DNA from: Lanius collurio
Taxonomy: Eukaryota > Chordata > Aves > Passeriformes > Laniidae
Direction: 5' to 3'
Assembly: GCA_020086605.1 (NCBI GenBank)
Contig: JACBWW010000008.1
Span: 19,484,482-19,548,481, forward strand
DNA length: 64,000 nucleotides
Shown here piece after piece: positions 38,189 through 51,481 of this stretch. Position numbers and translations under genes: made by a program. The notes beneath the pieces are model-generated. The model worked only from the letters and a program-made list of their open reading frames with translations. It had not been told where the DNA came from and did no database searches. Position 1 is the stretch's first letter. The number at the start of each line of letters is the position of its first letter.

Positions 38189-39844
38189 TGCTCAGGCATG
38201 CCTTCCAGCCACAGAGGACACAGCAGTACCCAGGACCTTCACATTCTGTTGTGAGAAGGAAAGGTAAGGAGGAGTGCAGAGATAAGGTTTCTGAGCAGCC
38301 TGAGCAGTGGCTCTGATGGCTTCACAGACTCTCCTGCTTTTCATCTGCTTGCACACTCTTATGCAACCAAATTTATAGGCATATGGCAAATCCAGTGCAA
38401 ACCTTTTCTAACCAAATATTTTGTGTTCCCTACCTTTTTTTCTCAAAAGCTTTCCACTGCCTTTCTTGCCTCTCATTCTACCTTTCTTGTGTTTAAAGTC
38501 CAGCACTTTAGGCTTTCCATGTAGTGTTGGGGAATCTGCCCCTTCAGGTATGTTCCTTCATGCCACCTTCAGAAATCTCCATTCTCCTGGCAAACCCTCC
38601 TGCCTTCTTATCCTATTTAATCCCTACCTTTCTCATGACTTGAATTTTTATCCCTGTAATTTGTCTTGTCTTTGTTTGACTTGTCTATCTTCAGGGGCAG
38701 GCAGTGTAGAGTGGAGAATGGGGCTTGCTCTGTCTCGAAGTTTGCTGCTATCTGAGTCCTCTTCAAACAGCAATAAATCTTGTATCTGCCTCATTATGCC
38801 TCTGCTTCACACTCTGTTCAGTCTGGATCTGATGGAAAAGCCCTCTGGCACATTGGGATTGCAGAACATGTCTCCCAGAAGCTCAGAGGGACCCACACTG
38901 GACTTTCCCTGGGAGTACAACTCTTCCAGTCTTCACTAAAGCCCAGGAACATGGAAGGTGTTCAGGGTGCCTGAGGGAGGGTCCTTTTATTTACTTGAAA
39001 ATGGAGTGGAAGAAATGACAAAAATTGGGGAAAATATTACTATAAATGGAGAGAATACTATTCCCTGCTGGCAGGAGTATTTTATGAGTCATGGTTATTT
39101 TCTTTTGAATACAGAGCTTCTCTGAGCTGATTAAGTGGAATTAACAACATACTCAGGAATCCTCACAGTTCCCTGTTTCTCTGATCCCTGTGGCTCTTGT
39201 TTTACCTCTCCTGCCTTTGGGAACACTTGAGGAATTTATTAATGAGGCCCAATTACAGAAAATTGTGGGTTTATAATCAACATTCTGGCTAATGCTGGAA
39301 AGGAGCTTTTAACTCCTTAGGAATTTAAAATAAACACCAGAACCCACCCACCCAGGCATTGTTGCTCCCTCAAACAGCCAGAATGAGGTCTGGCCAGTTA
39401 TCCCCACCAGGGCACTGCAGGTGCATCACCAGTTCAATTGATGGTCCCAACAAGGAGCAGGTCACAAGCTCAAGAAACCTATCAACATGCTCTATGCATT
39501 GGGGAGACCATGGGCAGGAAAGGGTTTCAATTAACTGTCCAATTATTGCCCAACATTGCATTTATTTGATCAAATTACTTGTACTGTGTGCAAAGCAGGG
39601 ATTCCTGGGAATACTTAATGCTAACTGTGAACGAGGGGTAGAGCTGAAAGGCACTCAGCAGGTCCTGGCACATCTTCTTGAGTTCAGAGGGGTTCCTTCA
39701 GCATTGACTTAATTTTAGCATTTGGAATCTTCTAGCTCTTTCCACAGACAATAAACCTTGAAAATGGACAGCTGCTGATAGAAGTGCTGAGAGTCCGAGA
39801 TCGGCGTGTTTCTCCGCAAGTAGAGTGACATTGTCTAAAGACTA

Positions 39845-39867
39845 ACCCTTTAGACTACGTTACTCAT
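39845..39867. repeat. Short direct repeat, copy 1 (23 bp)
   Basis: ACCCTTTAGACTAC followed by G and TTACTCAT. It recurs with one mismatch at 41536-41558, 1691 bp downstream. The flanks do not match. Confidence 0.75.
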
Positions 39868-41535
39868 GAAAGTCTTCTGTAAAACCAAAACAAACAGAGA
39901 AAACAAGGGCTAGATTTTGGTACATAGGTCTATATTGCTGAATAAAAGGAGCCAGTAATTGATTCTTGGTGCTGAGGACAGGTAAAGTGAGTCACTCTTT
40001 ACCACCACCTGCTTCTGGATGGTCTCTAAGAAACAATTGTTATTCTTAGTGTGTTATAGGGTGTGTTTTTTTAAGTGCTTGAAAAAAAAGGCCAGACTTT
40101 GCTGCAGTTCACATACACAGTGGGTTTCTAGTATAAAATTTAGTATATGCATTGCATGACCTTGGGTAGAGCGCATGGACAGCGATGGTTCACTGTCTTT
40201 GGGAAAGTGTTGAAGGCATGAGGAATTAAGTCTAACCAGAAGAAGAGCTTATTCATAGTACCTACTGGGAACAAACCCTGACCAAACTACTTCCCAAGTC
40301 AAGGCTGGGTGTAGTATTGGAGAAAGCTAGCTGTGGTCTTATAAGGCAAATCTAAGGGGTGAACAAAGAAATGAGCTCTGCAGAGCAGTGGCTATGCAGG
40401 GGCTAAGCTCCTACATGGACCTCTTTTAGCAGTATGGATGAGCATGTCTCTCTCACGGACCTTTCCAGATGTCTCATAAAAGCTTACAGCTGAGGCAGTA
40501 ATAAGCGTCTTTTTCCCTCTCTACATAAAAACCTAATTTCACAGAAGCTGCAGGACTTTCTGGATACGTTCACTGCTTTGTCAAGGTTTGTTCAAAGGTT
40601 ACTGAGATAGGACTGAGAGGCAGCTCCAGAAAAGTGTGTATTTCAGGATGGTATGAACACATACGTCTTTCTTTGATGAGAAATGTGACTTAAATCACGT
40701 GAACTCCACTGTTTTTTACAAGAGGGTTATAATTTCTGAGCACTTCTGGCCCAGAAGAAAATTAGATCAGTGTATTCTACAGCTCAGGGAGAGTACAAAG
40801 CTCTACACTCGAAAATTTTCTTCATTCCTGTCTGTCAACTGAGGCTGCACACTGATTTGTAGTATTCTACCAGCCCAGAACTCGGGCTATAGTTATTCCG
40901 TATTTCAAAAGGGAAAACAGTCCCTTTCATTGCCTGCCTTATGATATGTGCCACAAGTTGTCCCTCTCCCAAGCAGCCAGCCAAGTTCCAGGTAGCTCCA
41001 TCAGTAACTTGCAGAAGTTTGATGTTTCTTAGTCGGCATTTATAATTCCTTCCTCAGTGAGAAGCTTCAGCCAAAAATATAGCACCAAAAAAGTCTGAAG
41101 AGGCCAATGTAGCAATTACAATGATGAATACATGGCTTCACTCCAAATATGGCAAGGAGCTTGAAGCCCTCCATATCAATAAGACCAGCTTTCTTACACA
41201 GACAGATCATTTTCAAACTTCCTTTATAGTCAAGATTCCAATTATTGTCACAACTCAAGGAGAACTCTGGAGCTGGAATACAGCAACCAGTGGCAGCAAA
41301 CCTCCTGTCATATCATACAAGGGAAGCTCTACCTCAGGCTCTGCAACTGTTTGTCAGTGAATCACTGCTTTCCTAGGACAAGCATGGGTAGCCTGGTGAT
41401 GAGGAGCTGACATCTGTGTCCCTGTGCAGTCTGCACAGCTCACAAGGCTGCAGGCACTTTCAGCTAGATAAGGCCCTTTGGGGTTTATGGGATTACTAGC
41501 TATTGAGAGTTATGTCTGTTCACAGGGTAGAATAT

Positions 41536-41558
41536 ACCCTTTAGACTACATTACTCAT
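41536..41558. repeat. Short direct repeat, copy 2 (23 bp)
   Basis: ACCCTTTAGACTAC followed by A and TTACTCAT. 22 of 23 bases match the copy at 39845-39867, in the same orientation. Confidence 0.75.
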
Positions 41559-42095
41559 CGTGTGAGTCACATATATTGAATAACATATGTTTCCTATATT
41601 TGGTGGGATGACCCAATATATTGGACTTCCATCCAGAATTACATTCTATTTAAACACTACTAGCTTTCCTTTTCTACTGTAAACGCCCCAAAACATAAAC
41701 TTCATTGTCCCACAAATTTATTATGCTCGGATATTTATTTTTTTTCATAATCAGTTGCACGACTTGCACTGTTAAGCCAGATCAACCATATGCTTGCTGA
41801 TAGCATCTAGATTATACCAAGTTTGTATGTGTCCTAATGAAAGACATGTTAATTGACAGAGGAGGATTCCAGTGGTCGGCTAGATTAAAGCAAAGAGAAA
41901 GAGCATTTAACATCAACAATTTATGCCATTTCACTGGAAGCAGTGAGACTATTCAGGTGCTTACAGCTGAGCACATGCATATTTGTTGGCATGGTTGCTA
42001 CACTATTGTTCTTGCAAGGAAGGAGTAGTGATCCATCATCATCAAGAGTAACAGCGTGCTAGGGGCTACTTTCGTTAGAGGGAACGGCAAAATTC

Positions 42096-42111
42096 CCATT
42101 GATTTCAATGG
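42096..42111. repeat. Perfect short inverted repeat (7-2-7)
   Basis: CCATTGA-TT-TCAATGG, a perfect seven-base inverted repeat around a two-base spacer, preceded by C and followed by AAGCAGGGGCAGG. A related string, CATTGACTTCAGTGG, lies near 51632-51646. Motifs of this kind (CATTGACTTCAATGG and neighbours) recur in amniote DNA; I suspect an ancient repeat family but cannot name it. Confidence 0.6.
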
Positions 42112-45100
42112 AAGCAGGGGCAGGCTCTGACACAGAAGTAGTAAGCTTGTGTAAACAAAAGTTACAGAAAAAGTTCCTCATTACAAGTATTTATGATGAC
42201 TATGGAGCCTGAGAGTCTTTTGGGTGTGGAGCCTCTGAAGTAAAGCAGTTATTAGCAGTTATTAGTTCACTTTTCTCTAATTAAGGCTAAGGCACAACAA
42301 CATCAACACACTAATTTTGAGTATGTGGTGCTGACTTCTGAAAGTGATATTACTTCAAGTCAAAGGCTTCTGAGAAAGCATAAATTGCATTAAAACACAT
42401 TTCCACCTCTATACATTTATTTATTGACTTTCTGCTACAGTGAAATTAGTTTTAGTTTTGCTACTCTGATATTTCTAGAGCAGTGGTTATCGCTTCCTCA
42501 GGTAAGGTACCTCAAGTTTATTCTAATGTAGGTCTGAGCCCCATTACAAACGTCATGTAGATGGTCACACTATTAGGTGCATTTGCCTTTCCTATCCCAT
42601 TTCTCACACACACCTTCATGTAGCCAGCTCAGTCCAGAAAGGCTTCCAGTTGAAAATAACTGTTATAGTAGATTCTGGGGGTTTATGCCATGAAGAAATA
42701 CTGGTTCACAATGCAAGGTTTAGATTGAAACTAACTCACTTACTGTTATTGCAAAGTAAGTAGCTGATTGCTCTATGACTGTATATCAAGTGACAAAAAG
42801 CAGTGTGACCAAATAAGGGATAAATAAACCAAGAATCATTTGAGACTGCAAATTTCAGAGAGATTTCAGCTCAGGATCCAAACCTGAGAGTATCATGGCT
42901 GCAGAGATTAAATAATAAAGCTGTTTATATGCATCATAAGTATTTTGCATGTATAAATTTATGCATCATATTTCCCAATTAGATCCTCAAATTTGAAATC
43001 TGCATAACACTTATTTCTAATTTTTGGAACCTACAAATTATTGCCTTGGATGCCAGATATGTCTTTGATCCAGATCTAGCAGACAAATCTGATGAAGGTA
43101 CAATAAACAAATAGAGAAAAAATATCTAACAATCTGCCACAGTAACACTTCTATTCCAAGTGTCTCCTTATTCCCTTTTAACTGAAAGTATAAATGCTTG
43201 CATTATTAATGCATTTACTCACTAAGTTTTATGATCTATAATGGAATTGAGAGTATTGTCACTAGCCAGGAGAGTGCTTTTAATGTTTTTGAATCCTTTA
43301 AGCTTTTGACTTCAAGATACTATGTTGAGAAAACTTCTCTTGTATAAACAAATATATTATTTTGTTCTTAACTTGAACTAAGTTTTTAATTTTTTCCAGC
43401 ATCACTTTTCTTTATTATGGTACTTTGTATGCCTTTTCTGTATTGTGATGGAAGGACCAGAATAGCAGTAATTTGCAGGGGTTTTTAACCCTAATTGCTA
43501 GTATGTTGTACAAAATACATTGAGATGCTGACTGCTGCATTCTGAATAGATGCACTATGTCTCACTCAAGTGATGTGAATGTGACAGAGAAAACATCTCA
43601 CTAAAATCTTTAATTCCTGCTTTTCAAATATCAGACTAGCTCATAGTATCTGGTTTTAAAATCCTTATATCTATTAATTGTAACTAAAATTACCTTTTTT
43701 TTTTTACCAGCCAATCAAGTCATTCCTATACTCCTTCAGCATAATCGAATGAATACTAGCTGGTCTTGATCATCTGGTTTTCAATGAGATTCTAATTTAT
43801 TACACATGCTCTTATAGCAATGCCTGTAAGGTTTTTACAGTAACTCTCAATCTTTAATCCTGAGAGGGAAGTGTAGGAGAAATAAGAATTCTACCAGCCA
43901 AAGATTAAAGATTTTAATTCCCCAAGGGTTGATATAAACTTTTTCAAATCTAATTTTCTTACCATTCTGAAGTGTAATTTCTCAATTCTAGTTTCAATTT
44001 GATCCCCCCTAGGTGTTGTGGAATTTATTGCTGGTTTGGTCAATAGAGATATAGCTGCTTCTTGAAAAAACTACTGTATGTCACTTGGAGTTGTAAAGCA
44101 TATCAGACAGCAAAAGAAGGCCATGAACCCAGACTGCAATGGAAATATTGCCAGCTGTTTTAAGAGCATTTTTTTTATAGATATTCTCTAATCTAGAACA
44201 TCACCATTTAATAACTATATAGGAGCAAAACAAAAAATCTGTGCAATTTTTTGAGATTATTAGGTTTTTTTAAAGGCTTGGATTTTTTTCTATTTCTCAT
44301 TTCAGAGGAATTCTTTCCTTGAGCATTGGATTCAGTTTGAATCGGGTTATGTGATTTGCTAATCTTCTGCAACCCAGTGATCTACAAAGTAGGCTCAATT
44401 ATCTTGAAAATAAATGATATCTTCTTGCAGAGAAAGAAAAATAAGAATACAGACAACCAGCTTTTCTGCCAATTGCTTGGCCCAGGGCCCTTCCACGTGA
44501 GAAAGGCTGACTTATGTCTTGTGCATGTGTCTGCCTGAGATGCTATACTGCAATGTATGTACTTGAAATTCATGATCAGACATGACCAGAAGAGAAGCCG
44601 TTAAATCTAAAAACGTTTTCTGCAGATCCTGCCTCAAACATCATAATCTGTTTGTTCATCTGATAATGGGAGAGGCTGCAACATTAAGGGAAAAGAGAGT
44701 TTTTGCATACAAGCCATGACTTGAACTCTGACAGCTTTTTACAAACTTATTGCAATAGAAAACTTATTCCTACCTTTTGTGAGCATGAGATGTTCTGCAG
44801 TTTGCAGAATACATAGTGTGTGTCTTTCAAGTGTGTCTTTCTCCTCCTATCCTTTCAAACTCTTTCCTCCACAGCACATGTGGGCTTTTGATGAATACTG
44901 TGATATTTCCTTGGATGACCTTCAAAAAGTTGCTGGGAAGGGCTGTCCTTGAGTCACTGAGTTCTGGATTAGGAGCCAAATCAACTCATCTCCCTGAGCA
45001 AAATGGAAGATAAAAATACCTCTTCCCCTCTCCCACTTCATTTTAGATTGCTTTCTAGAGCATGGACTGGTTCCAAAGCAGATATGTTAACAGTGAAATT

Positions 45101-45784
45101 ATGGTATATTTTTATATTTTATATTTTTTAGTAGAGTATAATAGCTCAAGTGAGTGCCATGATACTACAGAAGATTGCAATACCTCAGATTTCTGGGACT
45201 CTACATATGGCTGAGGTAGCACTAAGATAAACAAACCCTATTTTTTTGTGCAGTGTCACATGATTTATTTTAAAGTAAGCTGATTCCATTATAATTTAAG
45301 ACTGTCCTGCACTTTTTTTTTAACAGAAATGGTTCATTTTAGAAAAGAAAATGATTAAATGACACACAGAATAAATAAATCTGCTTTCTTTTTGTGCCTC
45401 CAATTGAGTGTCTGTTTCCCAGGTGGTACTTGGCAGTACTGAAGGTTTATTATGACTGGGTTTTGTAACAGCAATCATACCCCAGGTATGGTTTTTTACC
45501 CCAGGTAAAAATACTCAGACATGACTCACCAAAAGAAGATATCTTTGCATTCCTATGATTAATTCTGTACGTTGCATATTAATTGGAGTCATGGACAAAT
45601 GTTTCTGTGCTCACCATCCTTCACTGTGAAGCAGAGGTTCTAAACCATGCAAGTTTCTCCTGGTTTTGCTGTTTGCTTGCATAGCCTGTCAGAGTTCACA
45701 TGTGCAAAGCATTTTTTCATGTTACCCAATTTTCCTGCCAAACAATTAAAATGGCTTCAGCTATAAAATGATAATCATAATGTT

Positions 45785-45876
45785 GAGGTAAGCATTATCT
45801 TTATTTTACAAATTAGGTAAAAAATTGAATAGAGCATAGAAATGCAGAATTTTTAAGTAAACAGGTAACACAGCTT
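45785..45876 (-). mobile_element. Possible MIR-type SINE relic, antisense
   Basis: The plus strand reads GAGGTAAGCATTATC, TTTATTTTACAAATTAGGTA, then AAAATTGAATAGAGCATAGA and later TAAGTAAACAGGTAACACAGC. Order and spacing resemble the reverse complement of the MIR core and 3' part ('ggtattattatccccatttt', 'acagatgaggaaactgaggc', 'acagagaggttaagtaactt', 'gcccaaggtcacacagct'). The copy is highly diverged, as expected for MIR in birds. The same string type also appears in some L2-related consensus sequences, so the exact family is open. Confidence 0.5.
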
Positions 45877-48450
45877 TGGTGTCTGTGACCACTTTTCATC
45901 AAACTCCTCAGACCCCATGGCACCTTGTGTTTATCTCCAAAGCCAAAATGCCCCTCTCTGTGCTGTCTGATTCAGCAACCAATGACCAGAGTTCATACTT
46001 GCAGCATTTCTGTAATTACATTTTGTAATGGATCATTCTGAGCCATTTCTTGTTTCTAGTTGGCTGTTGTTTGTTAGGAACCTACATCTGTCTCGTGACT
46101 CAGGACACAGAATAATCTCAAGGTTTAGGTTCAGTTTTGATGGCACTGAAATGTCAGCAAAATCCTTGTGAGCGTTCAACCCAAGAAGTGAGAAGACAGT
46201 GGTTTGTCCTGTTCCTCTGAGATTGCTGCTGTCTTGATCATACCAAACCCAATACAGGAAGGAAGATCTACTCCAGCCTCGACCCAACACAGCCCTGGAG
46301 GCCCTCAAGAGTGGAAGGAAGGGTGGGAGGGCTGACAGGGACTCCTGGTTCAGACCTGTGTCAAATAGTTTTTCACCATGACTACACAGGCCCAAAAACT
46401 GCTGTACAGTTTCTCTTGCTCACAGTTAGATATCTGTACTTGCATTTTGATACCTTTAGGTTGACTTTGAATACTGAGTAACTAGGCTTCTGGCTGGGTT
46501 TTCTGTGATTTTAAATGCAATTTTGAGCAACCTTTTAATGTGCTGTTTGTTGCTTTTGGTTTTTCTAAGTCACCCTGAACTGAAAAATGTTGTTCTTTGA
46601 GTACTCAAAAGCTCAACAGTGTTTAGATAAATTGGCCTCAGAATCTGTTTCATCACAATGAAAGCATTTACATCTCTGCAGAGGTTAATTTCCCTACTTC
46701 TGCAGTGTTCTCAATGTGTGTTGGCCTTCCCAGGTTATTTTAATAAATGATTGTCAAAGTAGCTACAGGCATTCTGCTTCTGGAATAGAGTGTGGTTTTG
46801 CAAAGCAAACATCTGTGGGGGTTTCCAGATGCAGGAAGAGCATGGAAGTGGGTGTTATCTCTCAATGGGAAGAGAGGAATGTAGCTAGCAGCAGCAAATA
46901 CTTGGATATAACAAAACATGTGAGTAAATGTATCTATATTTTGCCATTTAGGACAAAATAAAATAAGGAAGGCAAGCTAAAAAAAAACCTCATGGGAGAG
47001 AGTATAAAAAACCATTAAATCTGCATGAAAGGGAAAATTTGTCATGTTTTTAATTTTGCATGGCTGTTTTCCACAACCTAGGACTGTTCAAAGCCCAAGC
47101 ACACAAGGGACTTTCCCCAGGAACCTCCCACACTGACACACTGTAAATGTCAGGATCAGACAAGGATTCATCGATGCCACAGAGATATTGTGAAAATCAG
47201 TCCTTTCTGTCCTTGTTAGCAAAAGAAATTTTAAAATTGTCCATCTGGGACTAACTTAAAGAACATCTGCCTTCCTTCTAGCTTTCTTGGCTGACTGAGG
47301 TCACACTTTTACCACTGCTTCTTGGGTCACTCAGAGCATCAGCTGATAATTTCACCTATAGGAGCCTTCCTCCTAATCAATATGTATTGGGTTTGAAGGG
47401 AGTCTATCTTAAAGTCTTTCAACAAATAATTAAATTTAATATATATTTTCTCTCAGATTTCACTTGTTGTGAAACTGCCTGAGGATGTGTTTATACATTC
47501 ACAGCAGACATGAAAAGAGAACCAAAACAGGGCAGGAAATGTACAGCTGGGGCAAAACATGTGTGAGGAACTTCTTGATGCAGGGCTGAAGATCAGACAA
47601 GCTTATAAAAAGGGCAGGTAATGCTGATTATGGACTGAGTCAGCCCAGCAGCTGTGAAGCTCCTCCCTCCCCACTTCAATGATTTTATCATTGACCCAAG
47701 CCACTGGCAGGCACTCAGGAGAAATGCTCTTGGCCCTGCATCTGCCCCTCTGCTGGATGCAATAAAGCCTGAACAACTGAGTGCTTCAGTTGTCCTCATG
47801 AGGTCTTGCCTGATGTGACCTCTCCTAATGGGATGCAAAGGCAAGGAAAACCAGGGGTGCTGTGCAGACCTGATCCATGCACCATCCTGGAAGATCACAG
47901 CTGAGCTTAAACAACAAAAAAGCCCCAACAAATGCTCTCAGAGTACTGGATGAATGCTGACTAGAACTGCAAGTTTCAGGTGCTTAAATTAGATCTCCCT
48001 GTGGTTGCAGGTGTAGATGTTCCTCATACAGTTAATAAGGGTTCAGACTGTTGATGTGTTTCTCAGATTTTATTTTTTTTTCAGATTTCACCACTCAGGT
48101 TCACAGGATTTAGCATTTCCTGTAACTCTGTCACTGTCAACTGCTGAATACAATTCTACCAGTGTAAAATTTGATAATTTTGAATTGCACTGTTTCCTGT
48201 CCTTGTTACTTCTTTTAAAGGTTATTTTGAGGAGGGAAAAAACACCTGAAATGTCAGGAAAGGACAATAGTTTTCCTTTCTATCTCTTTTCTTTTTCACC
48301 ATTGAGAGAAGATTGGTTGGTCACTAATGAACATTGTGCCCTGGCCTCCAAGGACAGCCCTAGTCCTGTCTGAAGCAGCTGGGTTTGCCTGTATGTTCTA
48401 GCCAAAACGATAATGGCACTGCAAGAATTCATGGTGCTGTGTTCCATGAT

Positions 48451-48492
48451 AAAAATAAACAAACAAACAAATAAATACATACATACATACCT
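48451..48492. repeat. Tetranucleotide microsatellite (AAAC/AAAT/ATAC)
   Basis: AAAATAAACAAACAAACAA is followed by ATAAATACATACATACATAC and CTACATA. This compound tetranucleotide run shifts from AAAC through AAAT to ATAC units. Confidence 0.9.
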
Positions 48493-51463
48493 ACATAAGG
48501 AATTCTAGGCATCAAAAAACCTTACGACCCAAAATATATTCAAAGAAGAGTCCTGTTCTGATCTGCACCCACTGCTGCAAAACAAACTGAGCTGTGGGCA
48601 TCCTAGAGGGTTCAACTGTCTGGCATCAGAGGCAGCCAAGGAGGCTGCAGCCACAGAGAGGTCATGTGCTTTGTCTGAGAAAATCCAAGCCTTGAGGGTA
48701 TACAATCACCTTTCCACAGTATGTTAAACAGTTTCTGGTCATAGGAAGGCTGGCTGATCACAAGTGGGAAAGAAGTTCACTTCTTAACACTTGGTCTGTC
48801 AGTCCATCTGTCTGTCTCCACAGGGGTTGTCCTCTCTGCCATAGTACCTGACTGCCTTTAATCTGTCAATAAGCACACAGGGGCTGCACACCACTTTATT
48901 TTGCTTTCATTTTCAAAGCATTTTTTTAATATTTCAATCTTCTCAAGGTTCTGCATGCTGACCTTCATGGTGTGAAGAGACAGACTTTTTGTTTAAGTTA
49001 AAAGATACCTAAAATTGGTCTGAGAGGCAGAAAAACGCCATCTCAATGAGGGGCAGAACTTTAAAATTCCCGGCTTGTTGCTTTGATCTCAGAAAGCAGA
49101 CATTGTTTCCAGCAGTGCAAAGAATCATAACGTACTGCCCTAGGTTAAATTGTCCCTCCCCCAGCAACCTTCACAGTGTGGAGAATTCACCGTAAGCTGA
49201 GATCTGCTCTCTGGCACATGTATGTTAACAAGTTGCCTCTCCCCCAAGACTCTGTTGCGTGTACTGGGCTGCTAAATGATACAGCTCTCTCCCCCACATG
49301 CTCCAGTGCCTCCTCTTTTGTCATATATGTGCACAAAATTGCAATGGAAGGGCAGTAACCAAGCTCATTTCTGTTTTGTTGGGAATGAGACCCTGAGTGT
49401 TCGGGTTTTGAGTTGACTCTGTTGCACTAGCTCGGCATGTGTTTATGGTTGAACTTAAGGGCGAGGCACCTCCGCTCTCACTATGAAGTCTATTTCTGCC
49501 AGAGGCTGGGAGCGCTGCCTAATTGCTCTGCAGGGGAGGCACATTGAGTGTGCTAGCAGTAACCTGCTGCAGATTCCCCTGAAAGTGTAACTACAGCCAC
49601 AGTGCAGTACAGCTGACTTTTGCAGGCAGGCAGGAGAAACAGGAAACTCAGGAAATGACCAGGCAGACCCACCAAGTATTCAGAGGTTATTTACAACACC
49701 AGGTAGAAATTCAAAATGTGAAAGACAATGCCAGAATAGCTTATGCCAGAAAGCATCAGCTTGACACTTTTGTGTGATCGTCTGACGTGACTGCATGTAA
49801 ATCTTATGTATATACTGCAATGGTACAGTCCTGCGAAAGCCTCAGTTCACCTTTCCAAACAGCCTAGCAGAACACAATAGAACCATTTTAATCTGCACTG
49901 AGATTAAATCTGAGCACTCTAAATCAGACTTTTCCTTTCATTGAATGTAAACAATCAAATCTCACTGTGAAGCCCTTTCCTGCTTTACTCAGCAACAGGC
50001 TCTTGCATTTCACCTCTCTTTTATTTAGTAAAAATGCTGTTATTTAAAAGATGCTTTAAATTAAAGTGTTTCATACTCAACAGGAGGTATCTGAAAATCT
50101 GTTTTACCCTGGCACTATAGAGGTGGAGGAAATCTGACCTGAGCAACTCTCAGAAAAAAATTTTTAAGCACCAGGGTCAGATTGCTATCTCTCTCACTCC
50201 TAAATCCAGAATATATCTACTGATTTCTGAAAAGCTGATCCAGAGCTCCGTAAGAGAAAGTAAGATAAAAATGGGTAGTTTGTTTTAGCAAGACTCGTTG
50301 CAGGTCTCTGCTCCAGGTAACTTGCTCTACCTCCTGCTACTTCCAAGTGCCTTTCCTTAAATACCTTCCTGCCCACTTGTTAATTTAGGTATTTGAAAGT
50401 GCAGAAAAACCTTCTCGTTGCCAGGCAGACTCCCAGGCCTCTGTCTCCACCAGGCACTGCCTGGGAGAGCCTCCAGTCTGCTCCTGCAGGAAGCAGCCTG
50501 AGCTGAGGGTGGGTTCTCCTGCCCTTCTTGGGACACTTGCCCGGTGAGGCAAGCACACCCAGGCACCAAAAGGCAGCTTTAGCCCTCTGAGGCCAAATGA
50601 GGAGGTCAGCAAGAGGCCGCTTGTAACATGACATCCCACGTGCACTGCCTAGCCCTGTCCTTTGGCAAGCATCCTTCTTTATGAAAGGAATGTTAGGTAG
50701 TGTCAGTCTTCTAAAAAATGCAGTTCACTTTCTAATCAAATCACAGAGAGGGAGGGGAGACCAAGAAAAAGAGGAGAAACTGGCGGGGAAGCCCATCATT
50801 CTGGTCTGTAACAATTAAATGGTGCTTGAATGTATACATTGAGAGAGCCCCATTTGCCCTCCCCCTCCTCAGAGACTAATTTAAAACATATCACAGTTTT
50901 TGCAAAGGCATTCCTAATACTATTGTGCTGCAAATCCTGTCTGATCCAACCCTCAAATATTTATGTAAACTGAAATATGTCTGGAAAGAAGTCAAAAAAA
51001 ATCCCCCAAATATGCCTGCCACACAATCTCATTCCCACATATCCCTCCCTTCTCATTTATATTTGTGTTATACACTTTCCAGCTGGTTCCCAACTGGTAG
51101 GTGGTTGTTGAAAAGTGATAATTGCAGAGCCTGTTTCTTTGAGTGCATTGATGGCCTAACCTCTTGCAAAACAATTTAGTCTGAAATTTTCAGTAGCTAT
51201 AAAAAAGATTTTGCAGCAACCTTTATTTTTTCCCCTTTGCCATTAGACACATGTAGTTTGGAAATCGTTATTATTTGTTTTTATTGATTGTGTTCAGAAA
51301 GAACTAAATTTAAAAAAAAATTAAGTGGAAGTCTTTCTGCTCCAGGATCCAGGGTATGCTTACACCCATATCCTACTTAGCTGACAAATTCCAGTAAAAG
51401 CAAGATATATATGTTTAAAACGCAGATACTTGCAAAACCCTTCTGTACCATATGCAAATTGCA

Positions 51464-51481
51464 TCTCTCTCTCTCTCTCTT
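51464..51481. repeat. (CT)n dinucleotide run ahead of TTTGCAG
   Basis: About nine CT units are directly followed by TTTGCAG at 51480-51486, giving a very strong polypyrimidine tract plus AG. It immediately follows the octamer-like string ATGCAAATTGCAT (51452-51464). Confidence 0.9.

Larger units (their letters stand above)
38189..45784. other. Unique sequence, no gene recognised
   Basis: A 172-codon frame follows the CR1 (38421-38939, +, Leu/Ser/Phe/Pro-rich from pyrimidine-rich DNA) and has no recognisable domain. 39359-39712 has a 117-codon frame, also unrecognised. 42000-45780 is strongly AT-rich with almost no long frames. Small features within are a 23 bp repeated motif (39845-39867 and 41536-41558), a 10 bp doublet at 42244-42263 and a perfect inverted repeat at 42096-42111. 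Confidence 0.6.

Noticed and set aside
38421..38939. 172-codon plus-strand open frame with many Leu, Phe and Ser
   Set aside because: Reflects pyrimidine-rich DNA downstream of the CR1. It starts without a clear translation context and has no recognisable signal peptide plus domain.
42441..42501. 61 bp interval between CTGCTACAG and CAG/GTAAGG open in one frame
   Set aside because: Short, with no recognised peptide and ordinary AT-rich context; chance pairing is more likely.
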